Notes under the pieces: generated by a model
What the model saw: the letters and a program-made list of their open reading frames with translations, nothing else
The model's database searches: none
What the model was told of the DNA's origin: nothing
Shown here: in pieces, positions 45,681 to 55,528 of the stretch
How the letters are laid out: each line of letters opens with the position of its first letter
How positions within the stretch are numbered: the first letter of the stretch is position 1
Translations under genes and position numbers: made by a program
Source of the DNA: Paenibacillus psychroresistens
GTDB taxonomy: Bacteria > Bacillota > Bacilli > Paenibacillales > NBRC-103111
Length of the DNA stretch: 64,000 bases
Direction of reading: 5' to 3'
NCBI RefSeq assembly: GCF_009728935.1
Contig: NZ_CP034235.1
Span: 6,027,501 to 6,091,500 of the forward strand

Positions 45681-47474
45681 ATGTTCAGAATACAAACTAA
45701 AAGATCTTTGCTTATGGTTCTCTTGTCCTTTTGTCTTGTCACTGCCATACTGCCTCAAATTGGTTTTGCAGCTACCAATCTTGCTCTAAGTAAAGCTGTT
45801 ACAACTTCTTCTGTATTGGGTACCGATTATGCTGGGCTTAAAGCAGTTGATGGAAATGCCACCGTAACTAGTTGGGTTAGTGCAACCGCCGAAGCTGTTT
45901 CTTGGCTTTATGTTGATTTAGTTTCTTCGCAGACCATAGACACTGTCGTTATTAAATGGCCTCAATATACTTATGCAACTTCCTTTAAAATCCAAACCTC
46001 TACAGATGCTTCCACATGGATTGATAAATATAAAACTACAGCTGGTTCAGGCGGAACAACAACTGCCTCATTTACAGCAACCAGCGCTAAATATGTAAGG
46101 GTGTACATGACTGCTAAAGCTGATGTCAATTATGAAATTTTCGAGCTCGAAGTCTATAATAATGGTGGCGGTGGGGGTAGTGATACTACAGCACCTACTG
46201 CACCAACAAGCTTAGCTTCCCCCTCCAAAACGGCAACCAGCGTAAATTTATCGTGGACCGCTTCCACCGATAACGTTGGCGTAACGAGCTACGATGTGTA
46301 TAAAAACGGAGCTTCACCAGTAAATGTATCCGGAATTTCAGCAACAATCAGCGGATTAACGGCTAGCACAGCCTATGCTTTCACAGTCAAGGCAAAAGAT
46401 GCCGCAGGCAATGTGTCCGCCGCGAGCTCAGCGTTAAATATAACTACAAATGCAGCCGGAGGTTGTTCCTCCAATTGCCATTTGGAAAACTTAGCATTCC
46501 TTGATTCCGCGTGGTTTGCTACGGCGCAAAGCGCAGCGAATATTACTACCTATGTAAATGAACTCGCAGCTAACAAAATCAAATATCAGATTGCGGATAT
46601 CGGTCTGCTAGTGAATTCCAGCACTTCAACCAATGGTACTTTACCTGCCTCCGGTTATGCGGGATTAGCAACATGGATCAAAAATTCCAAGTTAACTGAC
46701 CCTAATCAGAAGATTATTATCGGTCTTAACTACAGCAATCGGTTTACACGTGTTAGTGGCGTCAAAGTAAGCAATCCAAACTTTGGAACAGCAACCTTTA
46801 ATTCAAATGTGAATGCAATTATCCATACTTTGGTGAATGTCGGAGTACAAATCGGAGGAACCGGAACCTTCTACAAAGCAGATGGCGTGCATCTGGATTG
46901 GGAAGGCTTCATGACCAATGACACTACATTATTAAGCACCCTTCAATACTTGCGCAACAATGCATTAGCAGGCAATGCCTACTATTCCATATCGACACCG
47001 GCAGACCCACCCTATAGCGGAGTAACAACTTACCAATGGACTAATACCTACATCGGACAAGTAGCCGCTATTGTGAATATGATGAATCCGATGATGTACG
47101 ATCAAATGGGCTGGGGATCAGACGTTACCACTGCTGCAACCTTCAAGACATTCTGGACGAATGAAATCAGCAGATACAGCACAGCAATTGGTAATACTGG
47201 ACCTGGAGGCGTTAGATCCCAGCTGGTGCCTACAATGCCGTCCTATGAGATGAAAACTGCAGAAGACGGTGTTGTCTATCACAATCCAGCTATTGAAAGC
47301 TTGCTCAAAGCTGCTGAAGGAATTAATGCAGCTATCACCGGCGGAGCCAACGTTTACGGAGCAGGAATTTTCTGGTGGAGCAACTTTATCGGCAGAAATG
47401 CAGCTATATATCCTTCATCCAAATTCACCCCTGATCAAACGAATTGGATGAGCCAATGGGTCAATCATCCATAA
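45681..47474 (+). CDS. Secreted GH18-like hydrolase with CBM32 and FN3 domains
   Basis: 597 residues from the ATG at 45681 with GGAGG 8 bases upstream; an ATG five codons earlier overlaps that site. A signal peptide (about 1-31, ending GFAA) is followed by an F5/8-type (CBM32-like) module (about 35-165), a glycine-rich linker, an FN3 domain (about 170-260) and a TIM-barrel domain (about 270-597). Active-site-like ADGVHLDWEG gives Asp401, Asp406 and Glu408, and NPMMYD corresponds to the GH18 MxYD motif. The aspartate between Asp401 and Asp406 in canonical chitinases is His. Its catalytic domain is clearly related to that of the divergent 1208-residue protein, but it has no SLH anchor and is probably freely secreted. 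Confidence 0.78.
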   Translation: MFRIQTKRSLLMVLLSFCLVTAILPQIGFAATNLALSKAVTTSSVLGTDYAGLKAVDGNATVTSWVSATAEAVSWLYVDLVSSQTIDTVVIKWPQYTYATSFKIQTSTDASTWIDKYKTTAGSGGTTTASFTATSAKYVRVYMTAKADVNYEIFELEVYNNGGGGGSDTTAPTAPTSLASPSKTATSVNLSWTASTDNVGVTSYDVYKNGASPVNVSGISATISGLTASTAYAFTVKAKDAAGNVSAASSALNITTNAAGGCSSNCHLENLAFLDSAWFATAQSAANITTYVNELAANKIKYQIADIGLLVNSSTSTNGTLPASGYAGLATWIKNSKLTDPNQKIIIGLNYSNRFTRVSGVKVSNPNFGTATFNSNVNAIIHTLVNVGVQIGGTGTFYKADGVHLDWEGFMTNDTTLLSTLQYLRNNALAGNAYYSISTPADPPYSGVTTYQWTNTYIGQVAAIVNMMNPMMYDQMGWGSDVTTAATFKTFWTNEISRYSTAIGNTGPGGVRSQLVPTMPSYEMKTAEDGVVYHNPAIESLLKAAEGINAAITGGANVYGAGIFWWSNFIGRNAAIYPSSKFTPDQTNWMSQWVNHP

Positions 47475-47538
47475 TTAATTGCTAACTCTGTTGTATGATA
47501 ATAAAGTTGTTTAAAAACATAAAGCTAAAGTCAGAAAA

Positions 47539-47559
47539 CCCGCCTCTCTAGTTGGCGGG
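47539..47559 (+). terminator. Terminator after the 597-residue hydrolase gene
   Basis: CCCGCC (47539-47544) and GGCGGG (47554-47559) form a GC stem, extended by flanking AA/TT pairs. It serves the convergent gene pair. Confidence 0.7.
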
Positions 47560-47630
47560 CTTAAAAAGTTTCCGAGTAATGACCGCGACAAGTCAGGTTG
47601 AGAGATCCTGAGCTCTTTTCGTTAATAAAA

Positions 47631-48074
47631 TTAAAACGTATTATATACATTTTCACATTCTTCCGTGGTCGGTTGATAAAAACAGTGCTTCTTCCATCGT
47701 CCTACGAACGGCTGATTATACCAAGTTGGTGGACAAGGTCCCGGATTTTCGAACGTTCCTGGACGGAAATACCATAGGGAGAATTCAGCTGGCCAACTCC
47801 GCTCCCCATTCACTGCCCGTTGTGCCAGACGGCGTTCCCTCTCTCTTGCATTTTGATAGTACGTACTATGTTGCAATGCTTCGAACGCATGCGGCTGGTT
47901 GATCATTTGGGGAATTGTCCGGATTCCTTTAAAATCGGAGCAGTCCGCTCTTATTCGGTTAATGCCAACATTTCCAACAAGAAGCATGCCCGTTTCGCCT
48001 TCGGTCTCAGCTTCAGCTCGAAGCAACCTTGCCAACATATCAATATCCTGTTTCCTGCCTTTTACGACTGCCAT
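47631..48074 (-). CDS. Cell wall hydrolase of the CwlJ/SleB family
   Basis: 147 residues, the size of CwlJ. The conserved start of the Hydrolase_2 domain is visible: DIDMLARLLRAEAETEGETGMLLVGNVGINR, with the catalytic Glu in RAEAETEGE. The end, WYFRPGTFENPGPCPPTWYNQPFVGRW, is typical of spore-cortex lytic enzymes. There is no signal peptide, as in CwlJ. GAGGTGAG lies just upstream of the ATG. It appears to be transcribed alone and supports a spore-forming host. A role in germination is inferred from the family. Confidence 0.85.
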   Translation of the reverse strand: MAVVKGRKQDIDMLARLLRAEAETEGETGMLLVGNVGINRIRADCSDFKGIRTIPQMINQPHAFEALQHSTYYQNARERERRLAQRAVNGERSWPAEFSLWYFRPGTFENPGPCPPTWYNQPFVGRWKKHCFYQPTTEECENVYNTF

Positions 48075-48168
48075 TGGCTCACCTCTTTAGATTTCATGAC
48101 ATATCATATTGTAGGTGAAGCGGATGTGTTACTTTGGCATAATAGTGAAATGCTTTCTTAAAAGAATG

Positions 48169-48203
48169 GAAAGAAACCGCCCATAATCTGGACGGTTTCT
48201 TTC
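48169..48203. terminator. Terminator of the ROK regulator gene
   Basis: GAAAGAAACCG (48169-48179) and CGGTTTCTTTC (48193-48203) form a perfect 11-base stem, 27 bases past the ROK stop. A T-rich stretch follows on the plus side and CATTCTTTT on the minus side. Confidence 0.75.
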
Positions 48204-48230
48204 ACTTTCTTCTATATCGAGTGTTCCTTG

Positions 48231-49466
48231 TCACTTCTCTAAATGATTAAGAAACTCTTCATCCAAGGATGTGTGGCGTTTCGAGAAAAGCGTACCGCTA
48301 AAAAGTCCTTGGAACAACCAGATTGCTGCTCCGATAATCATCTGATTATGCTCCAATTTCTTAAATACAATTCTCGAGCTGCTATTAGGTGTAGGAAAGG
48401 GGAACTCCTCTAATTTCTTCTTCATTTCCTGAACGAATTTTTCTGAACGGGTAGGCCAGCCGTTGACAATAAGAATTTCCGGACTCAAGAAATTAAACAA
48501 TAAAGCAAATGTCTGACTCATAACCTGCAGTGCCTGCTCCATAATCGGCTGTATCCACTCAGCCCCTTGCTCATACATGGAAATTACATCATCAAAATTT
48601 TCCGGTACAACTGCATCTGAAGCTGCTTGAGCCGCCTCCTGGGCACGAAGCAAAATAAAAGGAATCGTTAAAATGGTCTCAATACAACCTTTATTCCCAC
48701 AGCTGCAAGTTATTCCGTCTGGATCAACACAAGTATGGCCAATTTCCCCAGCAGAACCATTAAAGCCAGAATATATTTGTTCATTTATGATAATACCTGA
48801 ACCTATGCCTTCTTCAATTGATATGTAGAGCAGGTTCTTGTAGACATTGTTTAAACCATAGTAATGCTCTGCAAAAACAGAAGCATTCATGTCATTAATC
48901 ACTTCGATATTGAATTTATATTTATCCTCTAGAATTTTTTTAATTTGAAGATCATGAATTTCCAATACACGAGAAAATTTGATAACTCCGTTTTGTTCAT
49001 CAATAATTCCTGGAGATACAACACTGATTCCTTTAATTTTTTCGATTTTTTTTACTTTTGCGATTTTCATAAGCCGTGGTATTCCATCTTCTATAAAATC
49101 ACAAGCAGACTTATTCCCCGCTTTACTGGGCGAATGAATCTCTTCGATTATTTCACCATGAAAGTTAACAAGCGAGCATGTAAAGGATTGGGCAGAAAGA
49201 CAAACAACAATAATGTAACCTTTACTCCGAGTAATTTCCAATTTAATCGCTTTTCTTCCGACTGAATTCGAATCCGTTTTACCCAATTCATCGAGGAAAC
49301 CTTCGTTAACTAATCCATCCACCTGGGATGACACTGTGGTCGGTGTTAGATTAGCCAGTTTGGCAATTTCAACACGAGTTAATGTACCCTTGCTATGAAA
49401 CAATTGAAGAATGGCTGTACGATTCAGCGCCTTCATCAATTTGAGATCTCCTTTTATCGGTCTCAT
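48231..49466 (-). CDS. ROK-family transcriptional repressor (XylR/NagC type)
   Basis: 411 residues. The N-terminal winged helix (about 12-60) shows ALNRTAILQLFHSKGTLTRVEIAKLANLTPTTVS. The ROK sugar-kinase-like domain has GSAGEIGHTCV and the zinc motif CSCGNKGCIET. The ATG at 49466 has AAAGG 9 bases upstream and gives the MRPIKGD start typical of the family; a TTG further downstream has AAAGGAG and cannot be excluded. These proteins repress sugar genes until a sugar ligand binds. It lies at the 3' end of the Lpl-type operon and near the GH18-like pair; either could be its target. Confidence 0.88.
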   Translation of the reverse strand: MRPIKGDLKLMKALNRTAILQLFHSKGTLTRVEIAKLANLTPTTVSSQVDGLVNEGFLDELGKTDSNSVGRKAIKLEITRSKGYIIVVCLSAQSFTCSLVNFHGEIIEEIHSPSKAGNKSACDFIEDGIPRLMKIAKVKKIEKIKGISVVSPGIIDEQNGVIKFSRVLEIHDLQIKKILEDKYKFNIEVINDMNASVFAEHYYGLNNVYKNLLYISIEEGIGSGIIINEQIYSGFNGSAGEIGHTCVDPDGITCSCGNKGCIETILTIPFILLRAQEAAQAASDAVVPENFDDVISMYEQGAEWIQPIMEQALQVMSQTFALLFNFLSPEILIVNGWPTRSEKFVQEMKKKLEEFPFPTPNSSSRIVFKKLEHNQMIIGAAIWLFQGLFSGTLFSKRHTSLDEEFLNHLEK

Positions 49467-49546
49467 TATTACATTCCTTTCCAATACTTTTATCTCTCTA
49501 CCATATCATATTTTCCCCGTAATTCAACTGCCCTATGTTAAAGCTA

Positions 49547-51289
49547 TTAATCTCTGCTAATGGGAATAGATATGGAAACAGATGTGCCAATCCCCCTCCT
49601 GCTAAATAAAGCTACCCCATACTCTTCCCCAAATTGCAGCTTGACTCGCATATCTACATTTCGAATACCATAGCCTATTTGAACACCATTCAAATCAAGA
49701 ATTTGCTCTAAGATTTCCCTGCTTATCCCTACCCCATCATCAATAATCCGAAAAACAATATTTTCATCAACTAATTGTACCGTAATTCGAATATTAATTT
49801 GATCGCCAAACCAAGCATGCTGTAAGGCATTCTCAATAAAAGGCTGGAGAATCAGTTTGATAGTCTTATATTGCAAAACTTGGGGATCGATATCATACAG
49901 CACTTGCAAGTGATCTTCATATTTTACCTTCTGCAATCCAACATAGGTTTTTGCATGCTCTATCTCTTTATCCACTGTAGTGAAAATTCGGCCCTCATTC
50001 AGCGATAAACGATAAAATTTAGCAAGCCCCAAAACCGTCTTCTGCAATTTTTGCAGCTCGCCGAATTTGGCCAACTGACTGATAGAGGATAGAGTGTTAT
50101 ATAGAAAGTGCGGATTAATTTGCGCCTGTAAAGATTCCAATTCAGCCTCTTTCTTTTGAAGATTGCTCACGTACAGGTTTTGAATCAACGCTTCAATATT
50201 TTTGCCCATATCATTGAAAGCATCACCAATTTCTGAAAACTCATCCCTGCTTTTGAAATGAATCCTCTTATAAAAATCCCCTTCTCGGAAGTAATTCGCC
50301 GTCATAATAATTTTCGTTACTCTGCGCGTAAAATACCTGGAAAATAATGCTCCTACCATAATAAGAATCAGCAGATTAATAATGCAAACGATGAAAATTA
50401 CATTCCTAACCTTGTCTGCATTCTCTTGAAAAAAGCTTTGAGGAATATAAGCAAGCAGCTTCCAGTTCAGCCCTGATAATTCTTCTTCAATAATCAAATA
50501 ATCATCTGAATGACTATTCTGTACGTTAAACTCTCCTTCTGGTGAAGAATAATAAATCTTTTTGCCATTTTCATTTAATATAACCAAAGAGCTTGTCTCT
50601 GTAATTTTTTTATAATCTACGGATTTGAACAAATCACTGATTCTAGTAATAATGCGAATGAAGCCAATTTCTTTATTGCTATTGTTAAAATTAATCAATC
50701 TACGCAGTAAAGAAACATTGCCAAAGTCCGTATCCTTATCTACCTGACTCCAAACAAGAGTCTGCCCATAAACTTCATCCGGATAATTGAAATTCCGATA
50801 CCATTCTTGCGCTTCCAGTCGCTCTTTATGCATAATTTCAAAATCTTTGCCTGCAGATAAAGGATTTATCTCATTGCCCCGATTGAAGAAAATTTCTGGA
50901 ACATTACTATTGTCTATGTAGAGGTTAACCCAAATGTCACTTATCGCTGAATTAACTATATTAGTTAGCTTGGGTGACAAATAATGACTCATATTATCAT
51001 AGCTGAAATAATCCTCCTCGTATGTACTTAAAATATCCTGCATGGTTTGATCAAAATATAAATCATCGGAAATATTCTTAATCGCATCCATTTTGTAATC
51101 AATATTATCTCTGATCTGGCTTAGTGTCCCGTGAATGGTTGATCTGGTTTTTTCCTTAAATGATTTAATTGATGAGGTATAAGAATAATAGCCGATTACA
51201 AATATCGGTATGATCAGCAATGCCATGTAGGATACAAACAGTTTTTTGCCAAAGGAAATATATCTTTGTGGTTTACTCTTATTTATCAT
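49547..51289 (-). CDS. YesM-type sensor histidine kinase (Lpl-type operon)
   Basis: 580 residues. Membrane helices near 18-38 and 290-312 flank an extracellular sensor domain. A HAMP domain (about 313-365) and a His_kinase domain with QINPHFLYNTL follow, then the ATPase motifs QPFIENALQHAW and GYGIRNVDMRV. AGGGGTGA precedes the ATG. It starts 8 bases after the cognate regulator gene. Unlike the mannan locus, the regulator precedes the kinase. It probably senses the substrate or binding protein of the adjacent importer. Confidence 0.92.
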   Translation of the reverse strand: MINKSKPQRYISFGKKLFVSYMALLIIPIFVIGYYSYTSSIKSFKEKTRSTIHGTLSQIRDNIDYKMDAIKNISDDLYFDQTMQDILSTYEEDYFSYDNMSHYLSPKLTNIVNSAISDIWVNLYIDNSNVPEIFFNRGNEINPLSAGKDFEIMHKERLEAQEWYRNFNYPDEVYGQTLVWSQVDKDTDFGNVSLLRRLINFNNSNKEIGFIRIITRISDLFKSVDYKKITETSSLVILNENGKKIYYSSPEGEFNVQNSHSDDYLIIEEELSGLNWKLLAYIPQSFFQENADKVRNVIFIVCIINLLILIMVGALFSRYFTRRVTKIIMTANYFREGDFYKRIHFKSRDEFSEIGDAFNDMGKNIEALIQNLYVSNLQKKEAELESLQAQINPHFLYNTLSSISQLAKFGELQKLQKTVLGLAKFYRLSLNEGRIFTTVDKEIEHAKTYVGLQKVKYEDHLQVLYDIDPQVLQYKTIKLILQPFIENALQHAWFGDQINIRITVQLVDENIVFRIIDDGVGISREILEQILDLNGVQIGYGIRNVDMRVKLQFGEEYGVALFSRRGIGTSVSISIPISRD

Positions 51290-51297
51290 TTAACTAA

Positions 51298-52806
51298 TCA
51301 CCCCTGTTTGCGATAATCACTTGGTGTCAAACCAAATTGCTCCTTAAATTGTCGATTAAAGCTGCTTAACTTTTTATAACCCAATCTATTTGCGACTTCG
51401 TATATCTTCATACTTGGCGCCTGCAGCAAACGGCTTGCGTGCTCCATTCTTTTGCCAATCACGAAATTACTGAAGTTATTTCCTGTTTCTTCTTTAAACA
51501 AATGTCCCAAGTAGTTGGGGGAAAACGAGAAGAACATGGCCACATCTTTCAATGTAAGCTCTTCCTCCAACTTATCCATAATGTACTTTTGAATATCATC
51601 AATCAATTTGCGATTTTTTGTCAATTTCTTCTGCTGCAGCCACTCTGACAGCTCGATCATTTTAGATCTAAGCCACCATTGAATGTCCACTATCGTTTCA
51701 AAATGAAATAAAACATCGAGTTTTTTGAAATCCAGATCTAGAATCTGAAACAAATCTTCATTTACATTCCGCAGCCTAAAATCCAGTTGAGAAATAACGT
51801 GCAGCATAAATGCATATACGGAGTATTTATCTTTAAATATCTTCACTAAAAGGAATAAATCCTCCATATGCTCATCCACTTTAACAAGCTGATAATTATT
51901 CAATGAGATAAAAAGCGACTCCAATACATCATCCAGCTTTTTGGTCTGCTGTGCGGTTTGATTCTTAATATCTGCCGTTTGAATAACGATCCCTTTGCCA
52001 TGAAACATTTTGTAAGACAAAGCTTCCTTCGCATCTTGATATGAGGCAGGCAGCTCCTTTAAGTCAAAAACTATATTTCCCAAACCAATCGTAACAGACC
52101 AGCTCTGATTTTCATTAATCCTTTTAATTAGATTGTTTAACCGTACTGCAGGAGCCCCATCCTCCAATATCACAACGATTCTGATAGAATCAGACTTACA
52201 AAAATAAACGATTTTTTCCTGCAAGAGCATTTCGACAATTAGTTTTTGCAGGTCGTCCAAGACCACTGTTTGATGTTCAATAATGAACGGACTCGGCTTC
52301 AACAGCGTATTATCAATTTCAATCACAGCGACTGACAGCCCTTGGTTTTTTTGCAAATCCAGCGTAACGGCTTGTCCATTTAACAGTTGGTTAATCGTTT
52401 CGTTTTTTTCCCAATCCATTATTTTGATTTCTTTATCCAACTCTATTTTGACACTTTGCAGCACCAGAAATAATTCTTCATCGTCGATCGGCTTTAGAAC
52501 ATATCCATTGGCGTTCATCGTTATTGCCTGTTTGGCATATTGAAACTCGGAATAACCGCTTACAAACACAATTCGTAAATTCGATTTATGCTTCAAAGCT
52601 TCTCGTGCCAATTCCAGCCCTGTCATAATCGGCATATTAATGTCGGAAACCAGAATATCCACATGGTTCTTCGTCAAATACTCCAAGGCTACAAATCCGT
52701 TATTCGCACTGGATACAATCTCCATATCGAGCTCTTCCCAGTCAATGTGTTGTTGCAAGCCCATCAAATCCAATATTTCGTCATCGACGATTAAAACCTT
52801 ATACAA
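51298..52806 (-). CDS. YesN-type response regulator with AraC output (Lpl-type operon)
   Basis: 502 residues from a TTG at 52806 with AGGGGG 9 bases before it, giving the normal receiver start YKVLIVDDE. The frame is open further upstream to an ATG, but that would add a hydrophobic tail not seen in the family. The phospho-acceptor Asp is in ILVSDINMPIMTG and Lys in YVLKPIDD. The AraC domain at the end shows LTLKDVAMFFSFSPNYLGHLF and IYEVANRLGYKKLSSFNRQF. It follows the solute-binding gene after a small hairpin and precedes its kinase. Confidence 0.92.
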   Translation of the reverse strand: MYKVLIVDDEILDLMGLQQHIDWEELDMEIVSSANNGFVALEYLTKNHVDILVSDINMPIMTGLELAREALKHKSNLRIVFVSGYSEFQYAKQAITMNANGYVLKPIDDEELFLVLQSVKIELDKEIKIMDWEKNETINQLLNGQAVTLDLQKNQGLSVAVIEIDNTLLKPSPFIIEHQTVVLDDLQKLIVEMLLQEKIVYFCKSDSIRIVVILEDGAPAVRLNNLIKRINENQSWSVTIGLGNIVFDLKELPASYQDAKEALSYKMFHGKGIVIQTADIKNQTAQQTKKLDDVLESLFISLNNYQLVKVDEHMEDLFLLVKIFKDKYSVYAFMLHVISQLDFRLRNVNEDLFQILDLDFKKLDVLFHFETIVDIQWWLRSKMIELSEWLQQKKLTKNRKLIDDIQKYIMDKLEEELTLKDVAMFFSFSPNYLGHLFKEETGNNFSNFVIGKRMEHASRLLQAPSMKIYEVANRLGYKKLSSFNRQFKEQFGLTPSDYRKQG

Positions 52807-52838
52807 ATTGACCAACCCCCTATAGAAATAAGAAAGAA

Positions 52839-52859
52839 AAGGTATACTTAGTATACCTT
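52839..52859 (-). terminator. Small hairpin between the binding-protein and regulator genes
   Basis: AAGGTATACT-A-AGTATACCTT on the minus strand is a perfect 10-base inverted repeat followed by TTCTTTCTT. It is AT-rich, so probably a partial terminator that keeps regulator expression low, or an operator. Confidence 0.5.
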
Positions 52860-52887
52860 CCCTCCTATACAAAGAACATGATTTTGA

Positions 52888-54534
52888 TTAATTTGCAGCT
52901 ACTTTTTTTATGTTTTCTTGCCATTTTGCAGTTTTATATTCCAGTAATTTGTCATAACCCGCTTTTGTTGCATCTTTGTTCGCTTGCTCCAATAATGCAG
53001 TTACTTCGTCATCACTCTTTGCAAATACAGCTTTAGAGAATACACGAGTAAAGATATCATTAACCCGTTGTGCAATAACGCCTTCATCCGAGGTTGGCAG
53101 CGGATCCAGATTTGAGAATTGTGTAATATTGTAAGAGGTCTTCCAAGCTACAGTACTTTGCGCAACGGTTGCCCACTCTTGCTTATCAGTCGGCAAGGAC
53201 AATTCGTGTGTGGCTTTTGCTGTATCTATGAAAGTCGTGTTGCCTGCCCAGTTGAATGAATCCATGGTAGACATCAATTTACCAAGTCCTTCTTTATCCG
53301 ATGCGTATTTCTCCGTGAAATTTGGGGCATCCGCATCATCATAGCCATCCCAATACATGCCTGGAGGACCCCAGAATCCAACTCTTTGTCCTTCCGGTCC
53401 AGTCAACCAATCCAAGTAAGCGAAGATACCTTCTGGATCTTTAGCTGAGGTTGTGATCATATTTACATTCCAGCCCAATGTATCGTACTGTGTAGCATAA
53501 ATTTTATTCTTATCCAGACCGCCTTTTTGAATCGGCCAAATCATGGTATACCCAGCTTCCGAATCTTTCGATTTCAAAGCGACCGTTCCTCTTGCTCCTA
53601 AATCAGTCACATTGAATGCTGCAGCTACTGCAACTTTACCAGTAGTTATTTTTTCTCGGACTTGTTCAATTTTTTGTGTCAACGCATCCTGCGTAACCAG
53701 TTTTTCCCTGAATAGCTTACTTGCATAGACCAAGCTTTCTTTAAATACTGGATCAACAAAAATCGATTTTAATTGATCGCCTTCTGGAACAGCTTGTTGG
53801 GTTACGAATTGAACAGGGTGATCTTCGGCAAAGCCGGAATAAAATTCATAAAGTCCTTGTGCGCCAATGCTAGTTTCTAATGGGACAACATCTGGATATT
53901 TAACTTTTACATCCTTCAGATATGTATACAGATCATCGAAGGTTTCTAGCTTCGGAGAACCCAAATCTTTATAAATTTTACTGTTTACCATATAGCCGCC
54001 GTTACCTCTTGGCGAGTTAGCATACCAGTTCGGGAATACATATAAATGGCCATCGCTAGCTTTTAACATATTCAAAGTAGCATCTCCAGCCCATTTTTTA
54101 AGATTGGGATATTTATCTACATAGGAATCCAATGCAACCAATTTATCAGCTGCCCTCAATTTCTCGACGTTTGCATCGCGCTCGCCCCAAATGACATCTG
54201 GCAAATCATTGGTAGCAATCATAGCGTTTAATTTCACTTCTGGTGCACTGCCCGCCTGAATAGCAGTAACGGTTACTTTCTTATTATCTTGAATCCATTT
54301 AGTCCCTGGGTCAGCACCCCATGGAGCTTGTGTGTACCAATCATAGTTACCATAGAAGCTAAAGGTCACAGGTGTTTCCCCAAACTTAAATTGGGCTGTT
54401 GCTTCCGGTGTACTTGTAGCATCAGCTGGTGCAGCCGAGCTTTCTTCTGTGCTTGATTTAGAGCAAGCGGTCAAGAGCATACTGGAACTAAGTACAAGAA
54501 CAGTGAGGAATGCCATTAAGTTTTTCTTTTTCAT
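52888..54534 (-). CDS. ABC transporter solute-binding lipoprotein, LipO/LplA type
   Basis: 548 residues, the size typical of the Lpl group. A lipoprotein signal ends at LLTAC and is followed by a Ser/Ala/Thr-rich linker. The binding fold is shown by IATNDLPDVIWGERD, DGHLYVFPNWYANSPRGNGGYMVN and YLDWLTGPEGQRVGFWG. GGAGG precedes the ATG. In Paenibacillus such systems import complex or substituted oligosaccharides, though the ligand here is unknown. It follows the two permease genes, as usual for this family. Confidence 0.92.
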   Translation of the reverse strand: MKKKNLMAFLTVLVLSSSMLLTACSKSSTEESSAAPADATSTPEATAQFKFGETPVTFSFYGNYDWYTQAPWGADPGTKWIQDNKKVTVTAIQAGSAPEVKLNAMIATNDLPDVIWGERDANVEKLRAADKLVALDSYVDKYPNLKKWAGDATLNMLKASDGHLYVFPNWYANSPRGNGGYMVNSKIYKDLGSPKLETFDDLYTYLKDVKVKYPDVVPLETSIGAQGLYEFYSGFAEDHPVQFVTQQAVPEGDQLKSIFVDPVFKESLVYASKLFREKLVTQDALTQKIEQVREKITTGKVAVAAAFNVTDLGARGTVALKSKDSEAGYTMIWPIQKGGLDKNKIYATQYDTLGWNVNMITTSAKDPEGIFAYLDWLTGPEGQRVGFWGPPGMYWDGYDDADAPNFTEKYASDKEGLGKLMSTMDSFNWAGNTTFIDTAKATHELSLPTDKQEWATVAQSTVAWKTSYNITQFSNLDPLPTSDEGVIAQRVNDIFTRVFSKAVFAKSDDEVTALLEQANKDATKAGYDKLLEYKTAKWQENIKKVAAN

Positions 54535-54609
54535 TGAAAACCCTCCGTTGTATTATTTATTTAAAGCAGATTTGCCTTAAACTACAGGTAATACCTCTTA
54601 AATCTCCAA

Positions 54610-55503
54610 TTACTCTTTTAATGATCCTACCATAACACCCTTAACAAAATACTTTTGCACAAATGGGTATATGAGCATAATCGGTAAAACAGCAACAATC
54701 ATCGTAGCCATGGATAATGATTTAGTCGTGATGCTTTGCATGGCTGTTATCCTATCTTGCGCTGCTGAATTTAAATTCATCAACTCAGTCGTCATAATAT
54801 TGGAATTCAGGATTTGCTGCAATAAAGCCTGTACCGGAAGCAGCTCTGTCTTGGAAATATATAAGCTGGCGAAAAACCAATCATTCCAGTGGGAAACCGC
54901 TGTAAATAAGGAAAGTGTAGCAATAACTGGACCTGACAATGGAAAAACAATTTTGAATAAAACACCGAAATTAGAGCAACCATCCATTTTTGCCGACTCT
55001 TCCAATCCCTCTGGGATGCCCATGAAAAACGTCCGAAACACAATCATATTCCAAACATTGATCATTCCCGGTATGACCAGAACCCAAAAGGAATTCATTA
55101 GCCCAAGACTACGGATTAACAGAAATGTAGGAATCAAACCACCACTGAAATAAAGCGTGATAATACAGAAAATCATGTAGTACTTCTTCCCCATCAAGCC
55201 TCTCTTTGACATGCCGTAGGAAAAAATCGCTGTACATAAAATCGCAGAAGCTGTACCGAGTACTGTTCGCAAGACAGAGATCCCAAATGCATTCATCAGC
55301 CTGCTGTCTTGAAAAACGATATGATAATTTTGCAAGGTAAAGCTGCGCGGCCAAAAGGTGATTCCACCCATTTCCGTATCCGAACCCAGATTAAATGAAA
55401 TGACTACTGAATTCCAAAAGGGATATAAACAAAGGAATCCTAGAACAATCAATGCCGTATAGACTACCAAATGAAACATCTTATCCTCTGTGCTTAGCCT
55501 CAT
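54610..55503 (-). CDS. ABC transporter permease, LplC type
   Basis: 297 residues with six membrane segments. The EAA loop is EESAKMDGCSNFGVLFKIVFPLSGP, and the C-terminus FVQKYFVKGVMVGSLKE is characteristic of LplC/YtcP permeases. AGAGGTGG lies 8 bases before the ATG. It begins 25 bases after the LplB-type gene and pairs with it in the membrane. Confidence 0.92.
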   Translation of the reverse strand: MRLSTEDKMFHLVVYTALIVLGFLCLYPFWNSVVISFNLGSDTEMGGITFWPRSFTLQNYHIVFQDSRLMNAFGISVLRTVLGTASAILCTAIFSYGMSKRGLMGKKYYMIFCIITLYFSGGLIPTFLLIRSLGLMNSFWVLVIPGMINVWNMIVFRTFFMGIPEGLEESAKMDGCSNFGVLFKIVFPLSGPVIATLSLFTAVSHWNDWFFASLYISKTELLPVQALLQQILNSNIMTTELMNLNSAAQDRITAMQSITTKSLSMATMIVAVLPIMLIYPFVQKYFVKGVMVGSLKE

Positions 55504-55528
55504 CGACTTCCACCTCTAACTTGTTGTA

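Noticed and set aside
45464..45700. Plus-strand open frame upstream of the 597-residue hydrolase
   Set aside because: It starts on the promoter itself, lacks a ribosome binding site and overlaps the true start; the region reads as a leader.
52807..52872. N-terminal extension of the YesN regulator
   Set aside because: It would cover the intergenic hairpin and the AGGGGG binding site, and receiver domains begin directly at YKVLIVDDE.
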